A DNA stretch of 64,000 nt from NCBI GenBank assembly GCA_035652815.1, contig DASRDB010000019.1, forward strand, positions 558,001 through 622,000. The letters run 5' to 3'. Below the pieces are notes generated by a model. It saw nothing but the letters and a program-made list of their open reading frames with translations. It had not been told where the DNA came from and did not search any database. Positions 1-8,818 of the stretch are shown in pieces. The translations under genes and the position numbers were made by a program. Position 1 is the first letter of the stretch, and each line of letters starts with the position of its first letter. This DNA comes from DASRDB01 sp035652815 (GTDB lineage Bacteria > Chloroflexota > Ktedonobacteria > Ktedonobacterales > Ktedonobacteraceae).

Positions 1-251
1 GTGAACACCTCCGCAAGTTCCTCTTTGCTAATCCCATTCTCTCTGGCGCGAGCAATGTGAAAAGGTAGTTCGTTGATGCGATACAGCGCGACGAGGGTCG
101 CAACCGTAATCAAGCTTCGGTCACGCTTGGAGAGACCCGGACGTTCCCAGATATCACCGAAGAGTACCTGTTCGTTCAGTTCCATTAACTTCGGTGCAAA
201 GTCTTTTCTCTTCTGCATCAATTCTTCTCTGGTAGGCTGTTCTTGAGGCAT
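1..251 (-). CDS. carboxymuconolactone decarboxylase family protein (3' end outside window)
   Basis: Reading the minus strand from the ATG at 251 gives 83 residues starting MPQEQPTREELMQKR and running to the window edge. The stretch with LSKRDRSLITVA, ALYRINELPFH and RARENGISKEEL is the typical helix pair of the CMD (AhpD-like) family, with a conserved His in the second helix. Members are small alpha-helical proteins acting as decarboxylases or peroxidase partners, so the substrate cannot be named. The gene is divergent from the AraC-type regulator at 398, which suggests control by it. Only the N-terminal two thirds are visible. Confidence 0.8.
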   Translation of the reverse strand, partial: MPQEQPTREELMQKRKDFAPKLMELNEQVLFGDIWERPGLSKRDRSLITVATLVALYRINELPFHIARARENGISKEELAEVF

Positions 252-322
252 GATTTGTTCTCCATTGGGAAGATATTTCTTAACGACTCTAATTATAGGC
301 GTGCCCTCGCTGAGGGTGATAG

Positions 323-345
323 AATGATTGTCGAAAATGATTGTC
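323..345. promoter_or_regulatory. tandem 10-bp repeats in a divergent promoter region
   Basis: AATGATTGTC occurs at 323-332 and again at 336-345, a period of 13 bp, and a third partial TGATT follows at 346-350. The pair lies in the 146-bp gap between the divergent CMD and AraC genes. Direct half-sites about one helical turn apart are usual for AraC-family operators, so autoregulation or control of the CMD gene is plausible. This is inference from position and repeat structure. Confidence 0.4.
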
Positions 346-397
346 TGATTCTGCAAATCTTCAGATGGATGATGGAAAGACTAAAGAAGAGGTTCTT

Positions 398-1345
398 ATG
401 AATGTGATAATGCACCAGTCGGCAGAACGTGAGGTGCAGCGGATGCAAGCTAACCGCGAGGAACTGCTAGAGCGGATCGCGCAGGCCATACCTCAGGATG
501 GTACCGTCCAGCCACTTCAGGGGCTACATCTGTACCGCCACTCTGTGCCTCTACAGCAGGTGTATAGCGTGGTTGAGCCATCTGTGTGCCTGGTTGCCCA
601 GGGGAGCAAGGAGTTCCTGCTTGGCGAGAGCCGCTATCGCTACGACCCTTTCCACTATCTGCTGGTGACGGTCGATCTGCCCTATACTGGTCAGGTCCTG
701 GAAGCCTCACCGGAGCGACCCTTCTTGAGTCTGCGACTGGACCTCACTCCCTCTCTCGTCGGTGAGGTCATGGTGGAGGCGGGCCAAGCATCGCTGCGAG
801 ATCATGCGGATGCAAGGGCGATATCCGTCAGTCCGGTGGATGGAGACCTGCTAGAAGCTTTCGTGCGAGTCGCCAGACTTCTGGATGCCCCTGACGAAGC
901 TCGGGTACTTCTGCCGCTGCTCACACGCGAAATTACCTACCGGCTCCTGCGGGGCGAGCAGGGTGTTCGGCTCCGTCACCTGGCCATTCTGGGGGGCTAT
1001 ACCCCTACCATCACTCAGGCTATCGAACGAATCCGTCACGAGTTTGACCAGCCTCTGCGCGTTGAGAGCCTGGCGCGAGAATTGGGCATGAGCGTCTCGG
1101 GTTTGCACCACCACTTCAAGGCTGTCACCGCGCTGAGTCCCCTCCAATTCCAGAAGCGGCTGCGGCTTCTAGAGGCGCGCCGCCTGATGTTGAGTGAAAG
1201 CTTCGACGCGGCCAGTGCGGCCTATCATGTGGGCTACCATGACGCCTCCCACTTCAATCGAGATTACAAAAGCCTCTTTGGTGTCTCCCCGATGCGAGAT
1301 GTACAACGCCTACGGGAAGAGGCGCTGCAAAGTGTTGGCCTGTAA
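398..1345 (+). CDS. AraC family transcriptional regulator (AraC_N type)
   Basis: A 315-residue cytoplasmic regulator. The N-terminal ~190 residues match the AraC_N cupin-like sensing domain (VVEPSVCLVAQGSK, YLLVTVDLPYTG). The last ~100 residues carry two helix-turn-helix motifs, with RVESLARELGMSVSGLHHHF and the signature AAYHVGYHDASHFNRDYKSL. The frame is open from a TTG at 341, but ATG 398 is preferred because AAGAAGAGG at 384-392 lies 5 nt upstream. Relatives often control a neighbouring oxidoreductase or CMD gene, and a CMD gene is divergent here. The next gene starts 5 nt after the stop, so the two are probably co-transcribed. The effector is unknown. Confidence 0.88.
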   Translation: MNVIMHQSAEREVQRMQANREELLERIAQAIPQDGTVQPLQGLHLYRHSVPLQQVYSVVEPSVCLVAQGSKEFLLGESRYRYDPFHYLLVTVDLPYTGQVLEASPERPFLSLRLDLTPSLVGEVMVEAGQASLRDHADARAISVSPVDGDLLEAFVRVARLLDAPDEARVLLPLLTREITYRLLRGEQGVRLRHLAILGGYTPTITQAIERIRHEFDQPLRVESLARELGMSVSGLHHHFKAVTALSPLQFQKRLRLLEARRLMLSESFDAASAAYHVGYHDASHFNRDYKSLFGVSPMRDVQRLREEALQSVGL

Positions 1346-1350
1346 AAAAG

Positions 1351-4194
1351 ATGAAACTTCGCCTCTACTGGTCCTATGCCACGCGCTCACTTATGCGAGG
1401 TGGACAGCGTACCGTCCTCGCGCTCTTTTGTGTTGCGGTTGGTGTGCTTGCTATTGTAGCCCTGCAACTGGTTGGCCTCAGTGTAAACTCCGCGCTGCTC
1501 GGCAACATTATTGATGCCAACGGCGGAGATATTCGCGTGAATGCGGATATTGCTCCTTTGCGCCAGGCCGACCTTGCCGTTTTCGACCGGCTCAAACAGC
1601 AGGAGCGCATCACCAACTATGCTACATCCTATGATCCAGGTGGCAGCATCACGCTTCCCTCGGGTGGCGAAGAATCCTTTTCCTTTATCGCCGTTTCGCC
1701 AAATTTCCCTCTGGTTGGTCAAGCGGATTTTCTCGCGCCTTCGAGCAATCTCACCCTGCAAAGTGTAGTGCAGGGCAATTCTGTTGTCATGAGTTCGAGC
1801 GTCTACACCGACCTGGGCGCGCATATCGGCAGTAGGTATATGGTCAAAACGCTGGATGGTCGCCTTGTTCCCATCGTAGTTGCCGCCGAAATTCAGGAAG
1901 ATGGTGTTTTTCGCGGCCCTCAGATTATCGTCTCGCGCAGCTTGCTCGACTCTATTCCAGGCCCGACCGGGGTGAGGGAACCGGCGCAGTACAGCACCGT
2001 TTATATGACCGTTCCGGTGTCCAACATCAGCAGCGTCAAGAATCAACTCGGCCAGCAATTTCCTTCCGCTCGTATAATTACGGCTAATGATCTTTTGAGC
2101 CAGCGCCAGAAGCAGGTTGATCAGATTCGTCTCTTTCTGCGCATCGTTGGCTTGCTGGCGCTCTTTATTGGCGGCATTGGCATTATCAACACCATCCAGG
2201 TGCTGTTGCGCCGTCGGCAAATTGAAATTGCCATGCTCAAAACAACCGGCTATCGCCAGCGCGATCTCTACATCCTCTTTGGCTTAGAAACCGCCCTGCT
2301 TGGCATTCTCGGCGGTCTGCTCGGAACGCTGGCCGGACTCGGCGCAAGTTTCCTGGTAAGAACAGTAGTCGAACGCGCCTTTTTTATTCATCTGCCTATC
2401 GTCCTGGATAGTCTGACCATCTTCACCGGGCCGCTTATCGGGCTGGCAACCGCGCTCATCTTTGGTTTGCTGCCCATTGTCCAGGCCAGCCAGATTCGTC
2501 CGCTCTCCGTCCTGCGCGAACTGATAGAAACGCGCCGCATTTCCTCACGCCTGATTACAGCCTTCCTTCTGTTCTTACTCTCATTGCTGTTCGTCGCGCT
2601 TGCAACCAGCATTCTGGGTGATCTTGTAACCGCCGTTATCGCTGTCTATGGTGGTGCAGGTCTCATTTTTGCCCTCGCGCTCGGCTTTGGTTTGCTCGTC
2701 CTGGCCATTTCAAAACTGCCCGTCTATGAAAAGCCGCGCCTGCGCATGCTTCTCTGGATTGCCTTTGCCTTCGGTCTTGCCATTCTTTCGCTTTTCCTAT
2801 TGGCGGGCCTTTTCTTGTTGGGCCAGGTCATCGACACTTTTGTCTCGAATGCTGGAGCCAGTCTCTTAGGCACCTATATGCTGATTGTGCTGGCGGGAAT
2901 TGGTATCATTCTGGTAGGTGGTGCGTTTGTCTACCTGTTTGCCATGCTCGTCAACAGCCTGGTTCTTTTTATGCCCCGCTCCTGGAAAACCTCGGTCATG
3001 CTGGCCTATCGCAATCTTGGCAGGCAGCGAGTCCGCACCACTACCACGCTAACCGCGCTCTTCGTGGGTGTTTTCGCCATTGGCCTCATTCTCGTCCTCG
3101 GCCAGGGTCTCAAAGATACCGTCAATAGCGCTCTCAGTTCGCTTTTTACACACAATGTCTTCGTGGTTGTTGCGCCGCCGCAGAAAGCTACCGTGAATAG
3201 ACAACTTGCGGGACTTCAGGGCGTCGATGCCAGCAAAACGCAGGTGAACCCCGTCGTTCCCCAAATCTATCCCTTGCTGGTCAACGGGCGCGACATCAAC
3301 AGCATTTTGCGCAGCGTCAGCAGGCGCGATAAGATCAGCCGCCAGGATATCGAGGGCGACCTGACCAATATCGAAGGTTTTGATCTGAGCGGCGGGCAAC
3401 AAAACATTCCGACCATCATTCTCAGATCAGGGCGCAATCTGACGGTGAAGGACGCGGGCACCAATGCCGTGATCCTCAACGAAGCACTGGAACTACCACC
3501 GGTCAATTTGCGCGTGGGGCAGACGATTGTGGTACAGAGCCAGGATGGAACGATCACGCGGGTACTGCGCGTTGTCGGCTTCTACGATGGCTCGACTCCC
3601 AACGGCAACCCCAACTTCGCGGGCATGCTGGCCGACTCCCAGATCGTCGAGCAACTTGGCGGCCATGTCACCTTAGAAGTCTTCTCGCTCAAAGTTGATC
3701 CAGACCATGTTCCCGCCTTGCGAAGAGCCTTAATAAAGGCCGTACCCTCTGCGATTATCCTTAGCGTGGTAGATATCGACACCTTTGTCAATCAGATACT
3801 CAACAACCTGATTATCATGCTCACTACCATCGCCTCACTCGCCATGATTGCAGGGTTGATTATCATTGCTAATGCCGTAGCACTTGCCATGCTCGAACGC
3901 CGCCGTGAGATCGGCATTCTCAAATCGGTAGGCCATACCAGCCGTTCCATTCTCGCCACTGTCCTCATCGAAAACGGACTGGTTGGCCTGCTCGGTTCGC
4001 TCGTTGCGGCCTTTCTGGTCGTCGGCGCAATTGTTGCCCTCAGCCAGTTTGTGTTTCAAACGGGCATCGCCATTTCCCCGGTCCTTGTCGCTCTCGTCAT
4101 CGTCTGCACTTCGCTGCTCACCATGCTTGTCGCCGCCCTGGTTGCCTGGAGAGCAGTGCGTGTAAGGCCGCTGGATGTGCTGCGCTATGAGTGA
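1351..4194 (+). CDS. large FtsX/MacB-type ABC transporter permease
   Basis: A 947-residue membrane protein with the LolC/MacB-like layout: an N-terminal membrane helix (about 20-43), a ~210-residue extracytoplasmic domain, a helix block with an FtsX core (about 255-385, containing RRRQIEIAMLKTTGYRQRD), central helices, a second extracytoplasmic domain, and a second FtsX core at the C-terminus (ERRREIGILKSVGHTSRSI, then VRPLDVLRYE). Such permeases work with a LolD/MacB-like ATPase to extrude lipoproteins, peptides or drugs or to act by mechanotransmission. No ATPase gene adjoins it, so the partner must be elsewhere. It follows the AraC gene by 5 nt without a good ribosome site, suggesting translational coupling. 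Its 3' end overlaps the convergent gene by 10 bp. Confidence 0.85.
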   Translation: MKLRLYWSYATRSLMRGGQRTVLALFCVAVGVLAIVALQLVGLSVNSALLGNIIDANGGDIRVNADIAPLRQADLAVFDRLKQQERITNYATSYDPGGSITLPSGGEESFSFIAVSPNFPLVGQADFLAPSSNLTLQSVVQGNSVVMSSSVYTDLGAHIGSRYMVKTLDGRLVPIVVAAEIQEDGVFRGPQIIVSRSLLDSIPGPTGVREPAQYSTVYMTVPVSNISSVKNQLGQQFPSARIITANDLLSQRQKQVDQIRLFLRIVGLLALFIGGIGIINTIQVLLRRRQIEIAMLKTTGYRQRDLYILFGLETALLGILGGLLGTLAGLGASFLVRTVVERAFFIHLPIVLDSLTIFTGPLIGLATALIFGLLPIVQASQIRPLSVLRELIETRRISSRLITAFLLFLLSLLFVALATSILGDLVTAVIAVYGGAGLIFALALGFGLLVLAISKLPVYEKPRLRMLLWIAFAFGLAILSLFLLAGLFLLGQVIDTFVSNAGASLLGTYMLIVLAGIGIILVGGAFVYLFAMLVNSLVLFMPRSWKTSVMLAYRNLGRQRVRTTTTLTALFVGVFAIGLILVLGQGLKDTVNSALSSLFTHNVFVVVAPPQKATVNRQLAGLQGVDASKTQVNPVVPQIYPLLVNGRDINSILRSVSRRDKISRQDIEGDLTNIEGFDLSGGQQNIPTIILRSGRNLTVKDAGTNAVILNEALELPPVNLRVGQTIVVQSQDGTITRVLRVVGFYDGSTPNGNPNFAGMLADSQIVEQLGGHVTLEVFSLKVDPDHVPALRRALIKAVPSAIILSVVDIDTFVNQILNNLIIMLTTIASLAMIAGLIIIANAVALAMLERRREIGILKSVGHTSRSILATVLIENGLVGLLGSLVAAFLVVGAIVALSQFVFQTGIAISPVLVALVIVCTSLLTMLVAALVAWRAVRVRPLDVLRYE

Positions 4195-4751
4195 GCAGGA
4201 ATAAGCAGAATACCGCCTGAAGTAATGTAAACATCGTAAGTGTGCCCGTCAGCCTTTAGATACTGGCTGGTAATGGTCTGAGCTGTAAGCAAGCAATAAA
4301 GTAGCTGGCAGTGTTGTACATTCATGAATAAATCGTTATCCTTGTTTATTAACGATATGGGAGGATAAGGAGCCTTATGGCCATGTTTATCAAGACAATC
4401 TTGTCCTACCACCTGGATCAGGCTATATACCGACGCCCCAATTATTGGTTGCACAGTGGGAGAGGGAGTAATAATGTTTGCATTTATTGCCCACTCCCTA
4501 CACGGGAATAAGATCGGATGCGACGACCCTTTTTCATTGGGCAAGGTGACAAAGATGTTCGCATAGTTGCGAGCATTTGTGGGAGCGACTTTTATGCTAA
4601 ACGCCGGGATAACATCATCAAGTTGTGGATGGTGTTTCACATTGTAAATCATAAAAGCCAGATTAATCCCGAGATCGACTACGGCCAGCGCAATCAAACC
4701 AATAAAGATGAGTTTAATGAGCTTGTATAAGCAACTTCTTCTGTAGTTCAT
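4185..4751 (-). CDS. hypothetical single-pass membrane or secreted protein
   Basis: A 188-residue product I do not recognise. The N-terminus is basic (MNYRRSCLYKLIK), followed by a hydrophobic stretch at about 13-35 that could be a membrane anchor or uncleaved signal. The rest is soluble with five scattered cysteines. A GAGAGG upstream of the ATG is a modest ribosome site. It converges on and overlaps the FtsX permease by 10 bp. The residue composition looks like a true protein rather than a shadow, but there is no domain evidence. Confidence 0.5.
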   Translation of the reverse strand: MNYRRSCLYKLIKLIFIGLIALAVVDLGINLAFMIYNVKHHPQLDDVIPAFSIKVAPTNARNYANIFVTLPNEKGSSHPILFPCREWAINANIITPSPTVQPIIGASVYSLIQVVGQDCLDKHGHKAPYPPISLINKDNDLFMNVQHCQLLYCLLTAQTITSQYLKADGHTYDVYITSGGILLIPAHS

Positions 4752-4968
4752 ATGAGTATGCTGCCTCTCTCTTCTTAACTGTGAGCAGTAAAGTAAGCTC
4801 TCCCTCTACAATTTCAGACGCAAGCGCCATCTACAACATAAAGTGGGCAGTTATCAATCTAGTTGCAAAGAACATTCTCTCAGCAGAATTTAATGAGCTT
4901 TCTCATCTTTCTCAGGAAAAGAGGTACTTTGCTCTTCTCATCTCTTTGTTCTTGTGTTATATTATTTC

Positions 4969-4996
4969 TTGCGACTCCTGATACAATCGATATACT
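4969..4996 (+). promoter_or_regulatory. sigma70-type promoter of the kinase gene
   Basis: TTGCGA at 4969-4974 and TATACT at 4991-4996 are separated by 16 bp. The predicted start lies about 22 nt before the GGGAGGT ribosome site (5014-5020), giving a short leader for the kinase at 5026. The 274-bp gap upstream holds nothing else I can support. Confidence 0.6.
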
Positions 4997-5025
4997 CCCT
5001 GTTTGTTTTTTACGGGAGGTGTAAC

Positions 5026-7107
5026 ATGCTGAAAACCGGGCAACATTTTGGCCGTTACCGTATTGATCGCTTGCTTGAGCAAGGGGGCATGGGTGAGATT
5101 TATGTGGCTACCGATACTCATTTGAACCGCCGGGTAGCTATAAAAATTATTCGAACCGGAAAATTTTCTCCGCAATTGGATGATACACTCGATGAAGCAA
5201 CACGCCTTTTTCAACGAGAAGCCCAGGTATTAAAGGAGCTTGAACACCCCCATATTTTGCCTCTGTATGATAGTGGCACAACCACTATTGGCGGTCTACC
5301 ATGTATGTACATCATCATGCCTTACCGGAGCGAAGGTTCTTTGGCGGCCTGGATTGGCAAGCAGGGCGGTCCGCTGCCATTGCGCGAGGTAGCGCATGTA
5401 GTACAACAGGCCGCGGATGCGCTTCAGCATGCCCACGATCACCATATCATTCATCGTGACGTCAAGCCCTCGAACTTTCTCATTATTCCCAACAGACGTC
5501 AGCCTGATCTACCACATATTCAGCTTGCAGATTTTGGTATCGCCAAATTTCTTCACGCGCTTTCACCTCCCAGCCTGCTCATTCGTGGTACGCCAATGTA
5601 TATGGCCCCTGAACATTGGCGTGGCAAAGCCGTTCCAGCGACGGATCAATACGCTCTGGCCGCTATGGCATATGAATTGCTGACAGGTTATCCCCTCTTT
5701 GAGTGTGATACGCCTGAGCAATATATGTACCATCACCTGCACCAGACGCCGCAATCTCCCAGCGAACTCAATCCATCTATTCCACCTGCTGTTGATGAGG
5801 TGCTATTGCGAGCCTTAGAGAAAGATCCCGCCAATCGCTATCCGTCTATAGCTGAATTTGCTGAGGCTTTTCGTCAGGCTGTCTCGTCAGCCGAAGCCGC
5901 AGCTATGACCCTTACTATCAGCCGGACGGAGGCTAGAAGAGGTACAACTCGCTTTGTTACGCTCCCTGATGGATATCAAGAACAGGTGAATGTTCCGCCT
6001 GGCTCATATAATGGACAACTCATACCGCTTGCAGAGGCTTCGACTGACGAGACGCCGCTCTTTATCAAACTGGATGTGAAAGCAACGGATGAAATTCTTA
6101 CCTTACCTGCTGAAGGGCAGGCAATCATTTCAAATCCCATACCTGAAACAGTACCTACAGTTATTCCCAGGCATACTATTACCTGGGGAATGTTTATTCC
6201 TTTTGTTATTGCTACGTTGCTTATTCTGAGTGGTGTTACATTTGTTGCGTATTCAGTCATCAACAATCAAAGGCAAACAGAGCTATTTGGCACTGCTACT
6301 GCGAATTCGAATTTGACAGGTACCTCATCTGGCGCAGTAGCTACATCACACGCCATTTCGAATGCTACTACGACTTCTGCTGCGGCTTCAGCAACTGCCT
6401 CTGCATCAACTGCCACTGCCGTTTCTTCAACCGCCACTGCTGTCTCCTCAACTGCCACTGCCGTTTCTTCAACTGAAACAGCGGCGACAGAAGCTGCAGC
6501 CACCGCTATCGCTCAACAGACGGCCACCGCTGTAGCGATAGATGCTTATTACAGAAAGTTCAGACAAGGGACACGTCAAATGGAAGACCCTTTACAGGAT
6601 AACAATATGGGGTTCAATTGGGATATTGTTGATCCTACCAGTGGAGCAGGTTGTGCCTTCGTACAATCCAGCTATCATGTCATTGTTTCGCAACAGAGTT
6701 TATGGCCTTGTTTTGCCAACAGCACAAACTTTACGAACTTCTCATTTCAAGTGGCAATGACTCTTAATAGAGGTGATCGCGCTGGTATTGTCTTTCGCGC
6801 AGATACCAATAATCGATCATTCTATTATTTTTATGTTAACTCAGATGGCTCGTATGGTCTGGAGATCGTTAGGAATTTAGTACATGGCCCCGTACTTTCT
6901 CATGGAAAGGTTCCCGGGGGATTGAGGCAAACGAACTATCTTGGAGTTATAGCAAATGGCAGTACTATCGAAATTTTTGTAAATATGCAGATGCTTGATA
7001 CAGTTACCAATACCACCTTTACGCAAGGCGCGGTCGGTGTCATCGCCGAGGATGTTACAAGTCCAACCGATGCATCTTTCAGTGATGCAGAGGCATGGAC
7101 CCAATAG
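5026..7107 (+). CDS. transmembrane Ser/Thr protein kinase with extracytoplasmic beta-sandwich-like domain
   Basis: A 693-residue PknB-like (Hanks-type) kinase. In order: catalytic domain at about 10-290 with glycine-rich loop LLEQGGMGEIYVA, lysine in VAIKI (K40), HRDVKPSN (143-150), DFG (169-171) and MYMAPEHW; a juxtamembrane segment; one membrane helix at about 385-410 (IPFVIATLLILSGVTFVAYS); an Ala/Ser/Thr linker with repeated TATAVSS units; and an extracellular C-terminal ~170 residues (FSFQVAMTLNRGDRAGIVFR) resembling laminin-G or DUF1080-like sandwiches. All catalytic residues are present. ATG 5026 is chosen over an upstream TTG at 4954 because of GGGAGGT at 5014. It likely senses an envelope ligand and phosphorylates cytosolic targets. 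It stands alone. Confidence 0.9.
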   Translation: MLKTGQHFGRYRIDRLLEQGGMGEIYVATDTHLNRRVAIKIIRTGKFSPQLDDTLDEATRLFQREAQVLKELEHPHILPLYDSGTTTIGGLPCMYIIMPYRSEGSLAAWIGKQGGPLPLREVAHVVQQAADALQHAHDHHIIHRDVKPSNFLIIPNRRQPDLPHIQLADFGIAKFLHALSPPSLLIRGTPMYMAPEHWRGKAVPATDQYALAAMAYELLTGYPLFECDTPEQYMYHHLHQTPQSPSELNPSIPPAVDEVLLRALEKDPANRYPSIAEFAEAFRQAVSSAEAAAMTLTISRTEARRGTTRFVTLPDGYQEQVNVPPGSYNGQLIPLAEASTDETPLFIKLDVKATDEILTLPAEGQAIISNPIPETVPTVIPRHTITWGMFIPFVIATLLILSGVTFVAYSVINNQRQTELFGTATANSNLTGTSSGAVATSHAISNATTTSAAASATASASTATAVSSTATAVSSTATAVSSTETAATEAAATAIAQQTATAVAIDAYYRKFRQGTRQMEDPLQDNNMGFNWDIVDPTSGAGCAFVQSSYHVIVSQQSLWPCFANSTNFTNFSFQVAMTLNRGDRAGIVFRADTNNRSFYYFYVNSDGSYGLEIVRNLVHGPVLSHGKVPGGLRQTNYLGVIANGSTIEIFVNMQMLDTVTNTTFTQGAVGVIAEDVTSPTDASFSDAEAWTQ

Positions 7108-7113
7108 TGAAAA

Positions 7114-7147
7114 AGGGATGCGCAACTATTTGCAGTCAGGCATCCCT
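7114..7147. terminator. stem-loop between convergent genes
   Basis: AGGGATGC (7114-7121) pairs with GCATCCCT (7140-7147) across an 18-nt loop, between the kinase stop and the 3' end of the minus-strand UroD-family gene. There is no clear T-run on either side, so it is a weak bidirectional terminator candidate. Confidence 0.4.
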
Positions 7148-7170
7148 CCCATTGTTTATGCAACCTGCAT

Positions 7171-8127
7171 CTAATGCAAATTATCCACCAATCTCCGCGC
7201 CACGTGCAGCCACTGCTCGTCTACATCATCCGGCACCGAACACCCATTCGCCAGGATCAGCCTGCGTCCCTTTGTCTGGGCGATGGCTGAAAGCATCTCG
7301 TTTTCTAGCTCGGTCTCGCTGCCCTGTGTGAGTGGCCCGCGTTCCCACAGCCCTGCCATCAGCGCCTTGTTGGTCATGTGGAAGGCATCTTCCAGCGTTG
7401 GCCCGGTTAGCCGATCGCTCCAACTCATAACCGCGACGGGATAGTCTACGAACTTTTCAAAGTAGAGCGTATCTCCTTCCTGATTGGGATCTGCATGTAC
7501 ATGCACAATGTTGAGCCAGCCGCCCTGCGCATTCTCCAGCACCTGCAAATCATATGGGCGACCATAACGTTCGTATTCATCCGGCGTCATATCTTTGTTG
7601 GTCGCGCCCATGCAGGAGAAAAAGATGCCATCCACGCCCGCCTCGATAGCCGCCTGCACAATACCGCGCTCATTTTCAGCCAATGTCCTCAGTCCCTGCT
7701 CGAATGCTTGCGGGTTTTCGTGCAGGTGCTGGAGAGCCTGCGCCTTACCATTGAAGCGGAAGGTCATGGTGAGCGGGCTGAACATGGTGAGAATCAGCGG
7801 GTAATCAGGGCCTATCATTGAGCGTAACTGGCGAATGCACACCAGTTGTTGCTGGAAAATCGGCGTATCAATACCTAAACGCGGCAGATTAGCCCATTCC
7901 TCTGCCCGTGTCACGGCTGGTTGTGGGGCTGGATACTGTAGATCAGGCATGATCTTGACAATATCCAGGTGGAACTTTTCCACAAAGAACTCGTAGGTAA
8001 GCTGCGCCATGCGCTCGCCCGAGCCTTCCGGCTTGAAGTGATGCCAGAAACAAATAGGCACGCGATCAACGGCCTCGCCCTTCACGGCTGCCCGCACGCG
8101 CTCGCCTGGTGTCATAGATTCTGTCAC
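7171..8127 (-). CDS. uroporphyrinogen decarboxylase (UroD) family protein
   Basis: A 318-residue protein beginning at a GTG (TESMTPGERVRAAVKGE) with GAGAGGAAAG upstream. The N-terminus with 'ERV.A...GE.VDRVP' and the barrel segments (MIGPDYPLILTMFSPLTM, AAIEAGVDGIFFSCMG, VHVHADPN) fit the UroD/cobalamin methyltransferase (MtaA/CmuA) superfamily. It is shorter than true HemE (about 345 residues) and the N-terminal PVWFMRQAGR motif is absent, so it is unlikely to make heme. A methyltransferase-like role on a small substrate is more likely. It is co-transcribed with the small membrane protein 15 nt upstream. Confidence 0.8.
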   Translation of the reverse strand: MTESMTPGERVRAAVKGEAVDRVPICFWHHFKPEGSGERMAQLTYEFFVEKFHLDIVKIMPDLQYPAPQPAVTRAEEWANLPRLGIDTPIFQQQLVCIRQLRSMIGPDYPLILTMFSPLTMTFRFNGKAQALQHLHENPQAFEQGLRTLAENERGIVQAAIEAGVDGIFFSCMGATNKDMTPDEYERYGRPYDLQVLENAQGGWLNIVHVHADPNQEGDTLYFEKFVDYPVAVMSWSDRLTGPTLEDAFHMTNKALMAGLWERGPLTQGSETELENEMLSAIAQTKGRRLILANGCSVPDDVDEQWLHVARRLVDNLH

Positions 8128-8142
8128 GTTTCTTTCCTCTCG

Positions 8143-8340
8143 CTATTGTTTTTCGCTTTGCGGCTGCTCTTGCACTGAAATTGGAGCCAATCCTCGCTCG
8201 TAACGAGTGCGATCATGCTCCGAAATGGTCTCCATGCGCTCCGACAGCCGCTTCTCAATCACATATTCCAGCACTGCTCCCAATACAGCGCCACCTGCCA
8301 GCGCTGCTATCTTGACCAGTGACGAAGCAAGATTGTTCAT
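8143..8340 (-). CDS. small glycine-zipper-like membrane protein
   Basis: A 65-residue product starting MNNLASSLVKIAALAGG. Residues about 7-28 (VKIAALAGGAVLGAVLEYV) form one hydrophobic helix with small-residue spacing, and the rest is charged. The ATG at 8340 has AAGGACAGGA just upstream. The frame stays open to 8433, but that extension runs toward the hairpin repeat and has no ribosome site. The function is unknown; it sits 15 nt ahead of the UroD-family gene in the same orientation. Confidence 0.55.
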   Translation of the reverse strand: MNNLASSLVKIAALAGGAVLGAVLEYVIEKRLSERMETISEHDRTRYERGLAPISVQEQPQSEKQ

Positions 8341-8426
8341 TGTTCCTGTCCTTTCCGTGTTTCCCTGGTGATGAACATTGACAACAGACGGGGGAATACG
8401 CGCTTCCTGCCATTCTGAGCATCGCA

Positions 8427-8514
8427 ATGTCATCCTGAGCGCAGCGAAGAATCTCCGTCCCCCGACGATTCCTACACCGACGCCAGAGATTCTTCGCTGC
8501 GCTCAGGATGACAT
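8427..8514. repeat. REP-like hairpin, copy 1 (29-bp perfect arms)
   Basis: The arms at 8427-8455 and 8486-8514 are perfect inverted repeats of 29 bp around a 30-nt centre, with core CTGAGCGCAGCGAAGAATCT. A second copy lies at 26611-26697 with the same arms and an unrelated centre. A partial third arm (CATTCTGAGC) is at 8411-8420. Such elements recur in many genomes and are thought to be non-autonomous, MITE- or REP-like. The rest of the 478-bp gap 8341-8818 holds only this repeat and the promoter at 8641-8680. Confidence 0.85.
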
Positions 8515-8640
8515 GGGACCAGGACCCCCGTTCTTTTGTCGAACTTCATCACCAGGGAAGCAATGTCTACTTCTCTATATACAACACGTTCCTTCATCCT
8601 CGCAACGTTGTTCCGTTTCCTGAATAAGCTGTCCCGTTCA

Positions 8641-8680
8641 GTGGAAAAGCGTTCCACGACTAAACAATTGGGGGTATACT
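8641..8680 (+). promoter_or_regulatory. candidate promoter and operator of the purine cluster
   Basis: TATACT at 8675-8680 is a good -10. The -35 position 17 bp upstream is TTCCAC, which is the right arm of a palindrome GTGGAA-AAGCG-TTCCAC (8641-8657). A repressor bound there would cover the -35. The leader to the adenine deaminase start is about 130 nt. The binding protein is not identifiable. Confidence 0.45.
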
Positions 8681-8818
8681 TATCTGCAAAGAACACTACT
8701 GCCTAGAAAGAAGTATCGCTTCCGAGCAGAAGACCCTCGACGTCAGAACGAGTTTTTGATACCATGTGCGACAATACGTACCAGGCTCCAATATCTCTCA
8801 CTAGAGGAGTTTGTTTTT

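Noticed and set aside
4781..4981. 66-residue ORF upstream of the kinase
   Set aside because: No ribosome site, no pattern, and it overlaps the kinase promoter.
7171..8127. Heme synthesis enzyme HemE
   Set aside because: It lacks the N-terminal RQAGR-type motif and is short, so it is called a UroD-family protein only.
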